Shown here: piece by piece, positions 36,901 to 48,108 of the stretch
Layout: each line of letters starts with the position of its first letter
Position numbering within the stretch: the first letter of the stretch is position 1
Origin: Otis tarda
Taxonomy: Eukaryota > Chordata > Aves > Otidiformes > Otididae
Direction: 5' to 3'
DNA: 64,000 nt
NCBI GenBank assembly: GCA_026413225.1
Contig: CM048556.1
Location: 21,863,115-21,927,114, forward strand
Notes under the pieces: generated by a model
The model's input: the letters and a program-made list of their open reading frames with translations, nothing else
Told to the model about the DNA's origin: nothing
Databases searched by the model: none
Position numbers and translations under genes: made by a program

Positions 36901-39671
36901 AAGGTTTGTGTTTAGTTTGGAAGCAAAGCCCCTGGTCCACAGGGCGGCACTCTACTTACTGAGCCAAGCCACGCATATCATCTCTGGTGGTGGAGACCGA
37001 CTCTGATTCCACATCCTCCCCCTCCTGTACTGGCACTGCAAAACCTACAGTCTGGCCGGCAAAGCCTTCTCTACCGCTCAGACAAACCTTCTGGCTTAAA
37101 ACGTTGCAAGGATTTGCAAAACAGACCCCTGTCCTAAATACCTGGTTGTGACAGTTTAAGCAATGAGGTATACACTTCGTGGCAGTCACGTTCCTGCCCA
37201 ATAACAAAGTGAGCCACGCGGAAGTTCTTGCAGTGAATGAGGAGTGGGTATCCAGCCGTGGTCAGAGGCAGTTTTTCTACAGTTGCAATATGGTGATGCA
37301 GAATCTGAAAAACAGGAAATAAACAACATTTTTTTCAGAATCCATTGATAAGGCTGCGAGCAGTACAAGCAGATATTAAGTTTTTGCAATACTATCAGCT
37401 ATTTATGCTTACTGCATCTAACCAGCAGCAGAAAATTAGTTTACCTGTGATATTTATCAAACAAACATAATAAACATCCAGACCGTGCACCCAAACGCTA
37501 GGTAACCGAGAGCAAGACTGAAAAAAATACAGAAGTATATTAATTACTTCTAGAGACTGATCTGCAGCTCGGTTTACCTGGTTCACTTTGCTTTCCCTCC
37601 ACCCCCATATGCTATATATTTTGTCATTCCCATTTTACTTTAGAATTAATAAGAAAAGGCTAATTTCAGTGCTAATTTTGCACTGCTAAAAGCTGTAAAT
37701 TCAAGTCTGGTGGCTTGGTATATTGAGTTTGAGATGGGAAACTAGATGAGCTTTTTATATTCTCGGAACGAACACTAATTCAGTGAGACCTCTGTCAAGT
37801 CACGCTACCATCGTGTTCATCTCCTTCCAAAACAGCTGTTTCTGTTAAGCACTTGGTATCGAAATGCTATAAAAGACCACTACAGCTCTGCTCTGGAATT
37901 CACAAACCTGTTCATTTTGAATATGAGAGATAAAGTAATTTTTACACTTGTATTTAAACAGACTGCATGTACCACAACATACCCATGTTTCTTTTCTGAC
38001 TTCAGCAGAAGCATCTACATAGATAAGGTGGGTAGCTGTCAGGTATAATGTCCCATTTGCTGCCTTCCTATTTGTATAGCGATCTAGTAATTTCACGTTT
38101 TCAACCTGCAACATAAAAAGAGTACGAAAACATGAATTTAACTTTGAGGAAATATCTACGCGCATGTTGAACTGCAATCATTTAACTTCTAACATACAAC
38201 GCCAGAAAACAGACAGAAAAATATAAAAATTAAAGTCTCCCCTACAATACTAACTCACCTTTGCACTATAAATTCAAATTATTTCTCCAGCAATTAAAGC
38301 CAAAAAGGTTGGGCAAAAAGCCAAGGTTTAGCACCAGTGTGAGTAACAGGATCACCAAATTGGTAGCCAAGGTCATCACAGTTTATTACTGTGCAAGGTT
38401 GTAGAAATAATAAGAGAAGAACTGCAAAAGAAAAGACTGTCCAGTATACCCAAATTACAGCTCTGAAAGAAACAGCCCTCTCCAGTCTGACTTCAACTGC
38501 TCAGTCCCTATAAAGGAGTATAATGTCTATGTCTTGTGACACCTTTCAGAAACCACACTAAGCTAAGTAATAAAGTAAATAATAAAAACAGTTTTTAAAA
38601 ACATCAGCATAGACATACTTCTTAATGAATGTAAATGGAAATTTTATTTCATCATTAAGCAAAAATAATGGGAAAAAACACAGTAATTGGAAGGATAATG
38701 AAAATAAACAATTAAGCAGTACACAAAAAATTAGTTCTAGGTATTGAATATGTGACCTTCCTTACAGGGTCCTTGGTCTAAGATAAATCATGGAAAATAA
38801 CAGCAAAGAAACTTGAAGAGCTGAGGTGTTGGCTGTATGACTTCCTAGTATGTCACATTTTTCATCATGTATAATTATTATATCTAATATTGCCCCTTTT
38901 TCAGGCCACCGGACACAAGCAGGCCCAGCAAAGCACCTTGGGCACCATGGGTCAGGAGCATCCCTAAAGATCCTATCCTAGAGAATAAAACAAAACAAAA
39001 CACAGCATCCTGCAACATTCATGGTATCAACAAACAAATAAATAAATAAAACAACCATTCAATGAACGGCTGGACAGCCAGTTGCCTGAAGTAAATACAA
39101 TGTTTTTTAGCTGTCATGCGCACAGCATTCCCACAGCTCCTCTTCCACTTTATTCAACCGAAAAAAGCACATTTTTGGTTCACTTATTTGGACTTAGGGG
39201 ATCTTCACGATTTGTTATAAACGAAATTTACACGGATCGTACCCCAGACACCTTTTGGTCAGTATCCTTACTAAAATTTCCTTTCCAACAAGGCAACACT
39301 GTAAGAAATCCCTACGCACCAAAGTCAAGCGGCTGTAAGCCTTTCAGACTGATCCGTGACCGGTCTGAGAGGTGCAAGGGACGCTCAAAAGGATACGTAC
39401 GCCTTGAAAGAAAGCAAAGATAGCTCGTTTACTGAAATGAATCGCGACTTTAAAACGAAAAAAAAAAAAAAGCGGCTGGAAACGCACGGCCCTGACAACA
39501 GCACCAGCCGAGGCCCGCTGCCCCCCGAGGGGCTTCACCTCAGAGCCTGGCGGGGAGGCCGCGGCGCAGGGCGGCCAGCGGAGCCCCGGCCCAGGCGCCG
39601 CTGAGGAAACCCCGGCGGTGCAACGCCGGGGCGGCACGGCCTCTTACCTTCGGAGTGGTGATGTGCTCCAT
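24968..39671 (-). CDS. MTMR8: MTMR8 (myotubularin-related protein 8), 14 coding exons
   Basis: Coding exons in transcript order: 39648-39671, 37983-38105, 37142-37304, 34923-35080, 34215-34343, 33171-33305, 31539-31671, 30055-30164, 28809-28934, 28525-28574, 27271-27471, 26733-26861, 25680-25806, 24968-25249. All have GT-AG borders and matching phases, giving 1890 nt and 629 aa (human about 704). Myotubularins remove the D3 phosphate from PI3P and PI(3,5)P2 on endosomal and autophagic membranes; MTMR8 works with the inactive partner MTMR9. The PH-GRAM domain occupies about residues 1-110 (MEHITTPK, then [20 protein letters not shown]). The phosphatase domain runs from about 125 to 500 with an intact C-x5-R signature HCSDGWDRT; the catalytic Cys is residue 338 and the Arg 344, encoded near 28880-28898, so the enzyme should be active. 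A helical, coiled-coil-like segment lies near 515-545. The repetitive C-terminal tail of human MTMR8 is absent. The closest alternative, MTMR6, is excluded by the AMER1/ASB12 context. Confidence 0.96.
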
Positions 39672-39860
39672 GGCGGCACCGCCAGCCTCACCTCAGCGGA
39701 CCCAGCCTCCGCGCCGCCATCTGCACGGGGCAGCGCCCGGCCCCGCCGCAAACCTCGCGAGAGCTGCGCCGAGCGGCGCCGCGACCGCCATCTTGGGTGA
39801 GGGCAAGGCCCCGCCGCGCCGTTCATTTTCGTTTCGAAGCAGAAAGGCGGCCTCTCGGGG
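39480..39860 (-). promoter_or_regulatory. MTMR8: MTMR8 CpG-island promoter
   Basis: A CpG-rich block surrounds the first coding exon (ATG at 39671 in a gccgccATGG context). There is no TATA box. Two minus-strand YY1-type motifs are present: CAAGATGGCGGT at 39784-39795 and a GCAGATGGCGG-type site at 39713-39723. YY1 sites in this orientation typically lie just downstream of start sites in housekeeping CpG promoters, so transcription probably begins near 39800-39850. Confidence 0.65.
39784..39795 (-). promoter_or_regulatory. YY1-type motif CAAGATGGCGGT
   Basis: Perfect match to the extended YY1 core AAnATGGCGG on the minus strand, 113 bases upstream of the MTMR8 ATG. A weaker copy is at 39713-39723. 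Confidence 0.6.
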
Positions 39861-39883
39861 TACGCGGGGCTGATCCCGATGAG

Positions 39884-39908
39884 CTGCTGTAATTAACTGC
39901 TGTAATTA
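39884..39908. repeat. Direct repeat of CTGCTGTAATTA (two copies)
   Basis: The 12-mer CTGCTGTAATTA occurs at 39884-39895 and again at 39897-39908, a 13-base period, each copy ending in a homeodomain-type TAATTA core. It lies just outside the MTMR8 CpG island on the upstream side. Confidence 0.8.
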
Positions 39909-40260
39909 CTATCCACCTGCTGCTGCCTCTGCAATGAATATTCATCAGGCCTCGCAAACGCAGGGCCAGCCGAGTTTCTACAGTGTTCATTGTAATCTCA
40001 GCCCTGAATTTGCTGAGAAATTTCCCCCAGGAGGATGACCTCGTATCAAGCCTGAGAACTGACATTTTTTAATTGTTACATAATGGGTGATATTGGTACA
40101 ATGTGCCAGTGCAAGCATTTGTTACGGATCCCAGTAAGAAAAGCACTCAGGCTCCATAAAGTGTTGATTAAAATACTGTTCATCATAACATGAGCTCACA
40201 GCATCTTCAAACTACAGAATTTTTTTTCTGTCATTTTAAGTCCCTTTTTTTTTTTTACAG

Positions 40261-40455
40261 CAATCCCCCTGTACTACAGGAACCTGTAATTCTTTTGCTT
40301 TTGCTCTGTGTTCCTTACATTGGCATTGATTCTGCCGTTCCTGTGGAGGCCCCCCTCAGACTTGCGTTCAGGGGTGCTACTCCCAGACATCAAACTGGTC
40401 AGGTTACTGACAGGATTTCTCCTGATAGACGAGTGGCCAAAAACACACTGAGATG
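40261..40455 (+). other. Candidate plus-strand exon, divergent from MTMR8
   Basis: A very strong acceptor (a run of T followed by acag at 40260) precedes a 195-base segment ending in a strong donor (GAGATG|GTGAGT at 40455). Only one of the three frames is open across it; it reads NPPVLQEPVILLLLLCVPYI at its start and needs one base to complete the first codon. I recognise no protein family. It lies about 0.6 kb from the MTMR8 start on the opposite strand, so an exon of a divergent non-coding transcript sharing the CpG island is the simplest reading. The same segment is also open on the minus strand, which lowers confidence that it is coding. Confidence 0.3.
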
Positions 40456-42778
40456 GTGAGTTCAGATACAATTCAATAACCAGCATGCACGCAGTCCTGC
40501 CTAGATGCTGGATTCTGTCATTTTGTAGGCAGACAGCATAATGTTTGTGCGCGGCCAAGCCCACTGCTGCCGCACTGATGCTAAGGTCAGTTGAACGACA
40601 CCAGGCATAGGAATTTGCCCTTCAGAGTTTGTTTTTCTCACTTTAATGATACTCAAGAAATAGCAGTCTCGAGAAATAGCCTTAGGGAGCACAAATTTTG
40701 CCCATATTTTAGAATTTTGACTGTCACAAATAGATTCTGAAGTACCTTCCCAGAGAAGAAAAATGTAAAAATAGCTTAATTCAGGGAATATGAGGCTGCT
40801 GAGAAGTATGAAAGCAGAACTAGGTATGAGCTTCTGCAAACTTTACTTTAACCCTTGGAACTGTCCTTATTCTAAAGGGCCCTTCAGTGGAATTTTTGTA
40901 AAGTGAGTTTAGATATCATAAGGCAGTGTCAGGGTCCTCGCGTGACGAGTTGCAGCATCATTGTAATTACAGCCTCTGCTACAAGACCCAATATTATGCA
41001 ACTGATGAGTTTCCTCTGAAGGTTTGGAAAAGACCTCATGGAAAAAATCTGTGCCATTTCTTACACCTTTTTCTGCTGACATCCCCTGGAGAGCAATGGT
41101 CTTCTTAGTGCCATGTGTTGGGTCACGTGCAGTGGTTCCTAACACCTGGTTGCAGATGCCGTGCTGCAGTTACGTCTTCCACATCATAGGACTTCAAGAG
41201 ATCTGCTTGACAAAACACAAGTAGTTCATCCTTTGTACTACCGGAGGAGTCACGGGACTAGCACAGCATGTGATACTGCTAAAGGAATTCAAAAATTACT
41301 AACCCCTGCTCTCCCCTTCAAAAGGTTTTACACTGCAGAAGAGGTGGTGACTACAAACAGGCACCAAGCGATCTGCGTGCAGGGACCATCCCTCTCCTCC
41401 ACTACATTCGGTACGATCGAATGGAGTGACTCAGGTGTCCCTGGTATTTTTAGGCGCCCTGGCTGTGTTGCTTTGCTTTAGATTAATAATCTGCTAGCCA
41501 TGCTGTGATGGGGCTGTGGGACAGCACCTCCAACCTGCTTAGACTCAGAAGGTTTTTAGTTAATTAAAGCATCACTTGCAGAGATGGAAAATCACTAAGG
41601 ATATGTGAGGTGAGGAAAAGTTGCATGGAGTGGTTTGTTTTTTTTTTCCTTTGCAGTTGCTGTGGCTAGATGTTTTTAATGAAAAGAAAACAAAATGTCA
41701 TCATAACAACACTGATGAAATTGCTTGACACTTATGCCCACTTCCAGCAGAGTTTAGGAAGCTAACTGATGAACACATAGCTTCATCTGTTTGTTGCTCT
41801 TGGAACTGAACTGAATACTTTCATAACAAAGCGTTCATACAGTGAAGTTTCTTCTCTTTTCTAGTGAATAGCTGGGAGCAGATTGTGATGTTTCTCAGAT
41901 GTGTTGTTTTTTTCAAAGTTATTCTCCAAGACTCTTCTTGCTTATTGCCTTGCAATTTGAGCTGCACATCTTGGTTTTTAATGGTCTTATCATTAAGTGA
42001 CACTGTTTCTACCCCCTGAACAGAAAGAGGCTCCTGAACATCGCAAGACATGCTAATATAAAATTTACTTGCTGCCTGAACTTCAGAAAACAGATATAAA
42101 TCTGACTTTTGCAAAGAGCCGGGTTACTGACAACTCACTTGCATGAACATTCATGGAATGGGACCACGAGAAAAGTCTAGCAAGGCCAAAGTAGATGTTT
42201 CAAACAAATCTCTGTAAATAATGTTTTGCAGTATGTGTCTATCCCTGTTTGTGAAGAAAAAAGCCCCTCAGTCTTCAGCCATCAGAGATCCTGGCCTTCC
42301 CTAAGGACACAGCTATTCTCCCTCGCCCTGCTGTCAAGTGGGAAAATTGTTTCCTGGAACTTTTTTTTAACAGCTTCCATTGCACACTGGGCTCCCAGTT
42401 GGATTAAAGCTCTGCATGAATGAGTCAATGACTCAGAGCTGGGAAGGGCTGTCTTCCCCTTGGCACTGGGCTAGATTAGCTGAGGGCTCAGCTTGGCTGT
42501 CCGTCTTGCTACATCTGGGAACAGGTAGGGCACTGACACCTCTTATACAGTAGAAAAAAAAAGATCATCTTGAGTTAGATCCAAAGCAGAGCAGGTAGTT
42601 TATATGGATGTGGTAGGTACTCTTCCTCTAGCATAAGACGCGATCTAACAAAATACAAGTGATTTACTGCATTAAAATACGTACGGCAGAGAGACCGAAT
42701 ACAATATTCTTCACAATACCAGCATGGTTCAGGGTCTGAAACTCTGTGTTCCACCACACAAAGCTCTGTCCCAGTCAA
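40319..42778 (-). other. Unrecognised minus-strand open frames with splice-like borders
   Basis: Four segments look exon-like. One near 42678-42778 ends in a GTAAAT donor and carries the cysteine-rich PCWYCEEYCIRSLC. Three others are 41841-42105 (includes ESWRITLKKTTHLRNITICS), 40710-ish to 40745 (includes SKIWAKFVLPKAISRDC) and 40319-40447 (includes RNPVSNLTSLMSGSSTPERK, ending in a GTAAGG donor). Their phases are mutually compatible. However, open frames of about 100 codons are common by chance here, another open segment at 41060-41145 does not fit the phases, and one piece overlaps the plus-strand candidate exon. I cannot name a family. Treat it as a hypothesis, not a gene call. Confidence 0.15.
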
Positions 42779-44334
42779 GCTTGTTAGCAGTGGGAAATTT
42801 ATTCCTAACTATTTTTCTTTGATGAAATGGAGTTGTTCTTTTTTCTTTTTTTGAGACAGGACTCAATCCACAGTGACAAAGGGTGGATCATCTGCCTCCC
42901 AGCAAGCTACTGAAACCTATCAGTGGATTTGGATGTGGCTTTAGGAAAGCTATTGAAAACATGCCAAGAACTGTATAATACAGGGAAGGCGAGCGGGGAT
43001 GGTACTTAACTGCAGTAGGATACTCGGATGTTAGCAGCATCGGGAGAACTGAGATGGTGTTGGCAAATGACAGAAAGGGATATCATTCAGGACTGGAGCC
43101 AAACTCAAGCTTCACTTGGCTGCAGAGAGAATCTCCTCTGAGGTTTTCCCCCTGCCACACTTAGAAAATTGTTTTTGCCCATTTATCACGAGGCTCACAT
43201 TTCAGTATCTATGCATGCACTGTGTATGCAGTATCTTTTTAGTGAGAAGATTAGCTAGACCTTTTCCTGAGGCCCAGCTTTTATTCAAGGGTAAGCAGAG
43301 GGGCTTTTGGAGATAGCTTCTTGTTAGAGATCAAATTAAGGAGGGATGTCCCTAGGGCTTGCAGTGGAAAAAAATACTTCAGGATTCTTCTATGCTGTCT
43401 CTCCGAGAGCCTCCTTCTCTATGTTGCACATATTTGTGGATTTGACTGTTGTTTAATTACAGTTCTAATCATCTTACTCATGCTTCATTTGCCACTGTAA
43501 ATAAAAGGAATTTTAGGCTGCACTTTGCTTTTTTCTTCCAAGTGGCTGCATCAATTTGCCCTTTTTTAAAAAGCGACTGATTATTTTATTGTGAAATCAT
43601 GTGCTCATCTAGTCAACGTTACTGAGTTGAGTCATCCCATTGTCAGGGAAAGCACCCCAGGGAACAAAGATGAACAATTGCAGGTTATTTGTGATCAGCA
43701 GTGTGTGGAATGCTTAAAACTCACTGACTGACAGCAAATGACACCAAGATGACTTTGTACTTACACATCTGAAGTACAATATAGTCTGGTGAAATCTTTG
43801 GTGGAAATCTTCGGAATCTTACAGGAACAATGGCAAACTGCAAGGGAAGGCAAACTAAATGGCTATATTTTCCCTACGGACAGCCAGCTCGTACCTCCTT
43901 CCAGGGGGGCTCCCTGAGCCCTCTGAAGTCAGTTGCCCATGAACCATGTTTGTCTCTTCCAGCTTGCGCTGGTTCCAAGTTGCAACGTGCTTTGTTAGGT
44001 TACATTTCCAAGAAATACCATCCCAGAACTTCCATGCCATCTCTTTTCACTGCTGACAGGGTCAAGACAGCTTCCAGAAATAAGCTGGGAAAAATACTGG
44101 GAGAAGGGTGGAGGGGCAGGGAGGGAAATAACAATCTTAGCAACAGCAGCTTCCCCAGGGCTAGGCATGGCAATGGCTCCGGTCCTCCGCTGTCCTTTGC
44201 CCAGATCCGCCTGAGAATTTGCAAAGACCAGTACCAGCCCACGTAGAGTAGTCCAGCACTGGAGGAATCCTCACACCCATCCATACCAGTTACCACCACA
44301 CTGGTTTCACGTGGTCTGGCCAGTCTTCTTCCAA

Positions 44335-44385
44335 CAGTCCCAGTCCCAAGTGAATGGATTGATTCCCAGTCCCAGTCCCAAGTGA
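44335..44385. repeat. Tandem duplication, 32-base period, two copies
   Basis: The 19-mer CAGTCCCAGTCCCAAGTGA occurs at 44335-44353 and 44367-44385 with a 13-base spacer; related ATTGATT sequence follows each copy. Confidence 0.85.
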
Positions 44386-46360
44386 TTGATTTTATTCTTG
44401 CGCACTCCACACCCCTGGGAACCCTGAAGGCCAAGCGCATTGCCCTGTAATGTGCTGTGTTCAGGTTTGTCTTATTATTGTTGCCATTAAAGAAAACAAT
44501 CTTAATTTAGGGGCTGCTGCAGGGAACAGAGTCTCTTCAAAGTCATCTCTCTAACTTAGGTGTCACAAGACCGCTTTAAGTGAAGCGCAGTGGAAGAAGC
44601 GGTGAAGAATGGTGTATCCCACCCACCTCCTGATTGGCCTGTTGGACAATACTGCCCAGTGACGGAGTCCTGCCTCGTGCTGACTGAACATCTATTAGAG
44701 CTGCTAGGTGGGTAGATGAAGCATGAATGTTTCTCTACAGTGAACTGGAAAAATAATACGTGGTTGTCTAATAAAGTACTTCAAGGGCACACTAAAAGCA
44801 AATTTGACAGAGAGCAATTTGTCCAGCAACTCTTTTCGCTTTTTGCTACCAAGAAGTAGTGACAAAGTCCATCGTGTGAAGAAGCACAGGCCTCTTTCGT
44901 GCCCTTGGACAAAAAAAAACCCATGTCAAGTGAAGAAAAGAGCAGCCAGCTGGCTGACACTTGTCGTGTCACTGGAAACAGTGGAACAGAAAGCATTTAT
45001 CAGATATAGGCCAATACTGTTATTTGCAAATGTTTACTCATCCACGGCTTGTCTGGCACTACCGTCCTCAACTCAAGATGACAAAACAGTTTGAAAAGCC
45101 CATTGCATCTCCCACCTACAAGCGGAACCTTGCTGCCCCTTGATAATGTCACTCCAGTTCACGAGAACCGGTTTATACTTGTATTGTCAGAAGAGAAACA
45201 CTTGCTAACAACTCCCATTTCTCACTTTTCCCACCCTTTCTATTTAATGTGAAATCTCAGAAGGGAAACATAATAGACACCCAGATAGTTCCACTGAGGG
45301 AACTTTGGCACCCGTGTCCCGCTATTTACTGTGCCCAGTGTGCCCTTACTGAGCCAATCTTTTTTGAACAGGCAAGAGTGCTGGTAACTTCCTACGGGAA
45401 AGCTTCGGAAGTGTTAGGTGGGTGCTCACATCAGAGATTACCGCATTAGCAGCAGGATGCGTGTGGAAGATACCTGCCTAGGCAAATGGAAAAGAATCTG
45501 GAGAAAGATAGAAGAAAACCCTCCGAGATTTTTTTAAATCTTAGTAAGATACATAACAGAAAATTTAGGCTTGAGACTTAAAGATAGAATTCTTCTTCTT
45601 TACGCTTAATACAATCTGTGCAACTACTCCTTTGTCATGCTGATGAGACCATATGGCTTCTGGAAGATGGAGGCTGTAACAGAGTCTGTATCAACAAAAT
45701 ATGGCTGGCTTAGAACTTAATTAGCCTTGACAGATCAGCAGCACGTACCTGACCCAACACTGCAAAGCAAACTCTTGCCAGCTTGTTTTCAGTAGAAATC
45801 TTTCCTCTTTCTTTCTTCTCTCTTCTGCTGAACCCAAGCTCGATACTTCAAAGGCCACCGCAATTCGATTGCTCATCGGCAGAGCAAGCCTAGGTCTAGA
45901 GCTCGTATTTAATTTTCCTGGCCCATCTTAGCTTAGTCAATTCTCTACAAGGTTTAAATGAAAAACAAAACGATGCAGCAAAGCAGAAAAAAATATGACC
46001 TTTCAGCCCACGGATGAAGATTTTAACTGAAGAACAAAACCAAGTTGAGGAAAAAATCCAGTAAAGTTTCTTTTCATATGGATGAGAAGCAGTTTTTAAT
46101 TTTGTTCAGATTGCACGATTGGTATCATAAAGCTAGTCTGTGACATTTGTTTCGCTCAGCATTTCAAAAGCAAAGAGCTTCCCCTAAGCCAGTCCATTGA
46201 GCAGTTATTCCTAGCACGCCGCAGGGTACACTGTGCACCGTGAACTACGCCACGCACATCTTTAGTGAACGTAGCCCAGGAGCCCCAGAGGAAAGGAGTA
46301 AGATCATTTTGGAAACAAAACTGCAGTGAGTGAAGAAAAAGCAATCATAAATCCTCTTAC

Positions 46361-46685
46361 AAAGATGTTCAAAGTCGTATGTGACACTGATGTTCCTTCC
46401 TTCTTTCTTCATCAACCCCCCTTTCACAAGATCGCGCACGTACAAAACAGACCTCATCCGTTTGTACCTCAGCTGTGGATTTCTCATCTTTCTGTCCTTA
46501 CTCAGAAAACACATAACCATCTCCCTCGTAAATACTTCAGTGCTCTGTACCTCTGGGATGCTAGACAGAACGTACCCCTTTATGGCTTTGGGAGCGATTT
46601 TGAAATTACCTGTTCGTAAGAAATCCCCTTGCAGGGAGAACTTAATGTTTCTCATTGCAGCAAGAAATTCAGTCCAGTGAGACAC
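46361..46685 (-). other. Unrecognised open frame of about 108 codons with a good splice donor
   Basis: The minus-strand frame includes IKGYVLSSIPEVQSTEVFTR and RSVLYVRDLVKGGLMKKEGR, followed by a strong donor (CATCTTT|GTAAGA) at 46360. Upstream there are possible acceptors (ttctccctgcaag). The charged, helical-looking composition would suit a small winged-helix domain, but no family is recognised and two plus-strand frames are also open here. It could be a single exon of an unknown gene, an old gene relic or chance. Confidence 0.15.
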
Positions 46686-46866
46686 GCTTTGGGAACGTTC
46701 GTAATCTGCTACCGATCACTCTGTATTTTGTAACATTAAGCAGAATACTTTGCTGAACAACAGTTTTAGTCTGTCCAGGCTATTTGTGTACAAGATTGCA
46801 AAAGAGATTCCAAATGATCTTCCTTCCTACCATTTCTCCAGCAGTGCTTGAGCAATCTGGAGTGGG

Positions 46867-46884
46867 AATAAATAAATAAATAAA
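46867..46884. repeat. Microsatellite (AATA)n
   Basis: Four perfect AATA units plus flanks. A similar short AAAT array lies near 39036-39050. Confidence 0.85.
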
Positions 46885-48053
46885 TCTGTGTAAGAATTTA
46901 CACTGAGCTCTCATTACACTGCAGATATTTGCCCATCTGAGATCTTATTTGATCGTATTATTTGTTTTCCAAATGGAAGCCTGAAGTTTTCCTTTTGCCT
47001 ACATAAATGCTGACCTAGTACAATCTTTAAAAAAATAATTATCTATATATTTCAGATGTCACTCCTTTCACCGAGAGTCCGCAAATGAAACTGTCTATGT
47101 GATTTGGATTTCTGTTACCATTTCTCCCGTTGAGACTATCGAGCTGGGAAATTTTGAAGCCCTTTCTCCCTTCTTAATTTTTTTTTTTAATACTCAGAAG
47201 AGTTTCTGTAATGGGCTGTACTGCTTTTCTTCTAGGCAGCTGAGTTATTTATAACCTCTTAAGGAAATAAAAGAGTTTAGTAACCAAAGTAACCAGGGTT
47301 ACCTTAGGTTATCCTATTTAATCCGTTAGTCATGCCTGTATCTCCAGTTCTGCTTTAGTTCAATTATTGCTTAACAGTATGCAGGCAGACTTCTGTCTCC
47401 GGATGACAGCCACGCGCCGCAGGCTCTGCCCTGCCTTGAAAACACACACACAAGCCCGTGTTCCTCCTCACGTGTGTTTTCGGAGACACGGATACCCTGA
47501 CAGAAAGCTTGGGACCGAGCTGGGCCGCCCAGTGTGTCTGCAGCCGCTCACCGCAGGTGCCGCTCTCAGAAGCAGAGGTGTCACTGGGAGCACAGAAACG
47601 AGCACATTGCGCACACTGGGCCTGGATGAATCTTAATTAACCTCATGCACACAGCTAGTGGTTGATGGCAATTAACCTGTCTGCAGCATCTCCCAGAGGT
47701 GAAAACTCCAAGCTTCTCAACTTCCAGGCCCCCGCGGGCTCAGGCAGACTGTCCTGTTACTTCCATCTTGGTCACATTCTCAGGACCTTCAGCTTTTCTT
47801 TTAAGGTAGCAAACAAAAATGAAATCTGAGGTGTTAATGTTAATCACGTGCCTCCAGGATCTGGAGCAGTAGGTGTGTAGTCTCTGTAAGTTCAGGTGAC
47901 CATGGTGGCACCTCCCATGCAGAGGGACATAGCGTTAGCATCTGAGCTCCCGAATTCTGGTCTGTGTTTCCTGTTAATCTACTATGTAAGACATTCAGTC
48001 TCTGCACCAGCTATTCTGCTTGTAAAAGAGAATAATAGAAAAAAAAAAAAAAA

Positions 48054-48108
48054 GGTTGGAAGGCACCTCTGGAGGTCATCTAGTCCAACCTCCTGCTCAA
48101 GGAAAGAC
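48054..48108 (-). mobile_element. CR1 LINE 3'-end fragment
   Basis: The plus strand reads ggttggaaggcacctctgga followed by ggtcatctagtccaacctcc and tgctcaa, the standard antisense sequence of a CR1 3' end. A preceding A-rich stretch (48030-48053) probably derives from the degenerate 3' terminal repeats. Only about 55 bases remain, so it is old or strongly 5'-truncated. Confidence 0.8.

Noticed and set aside
44000-44440. 146-codon minus-strand open frame
   Set aside because: Composition (L/P/S runs, tandem DNA duplication inside it) and lack of exon borders suggest chance.
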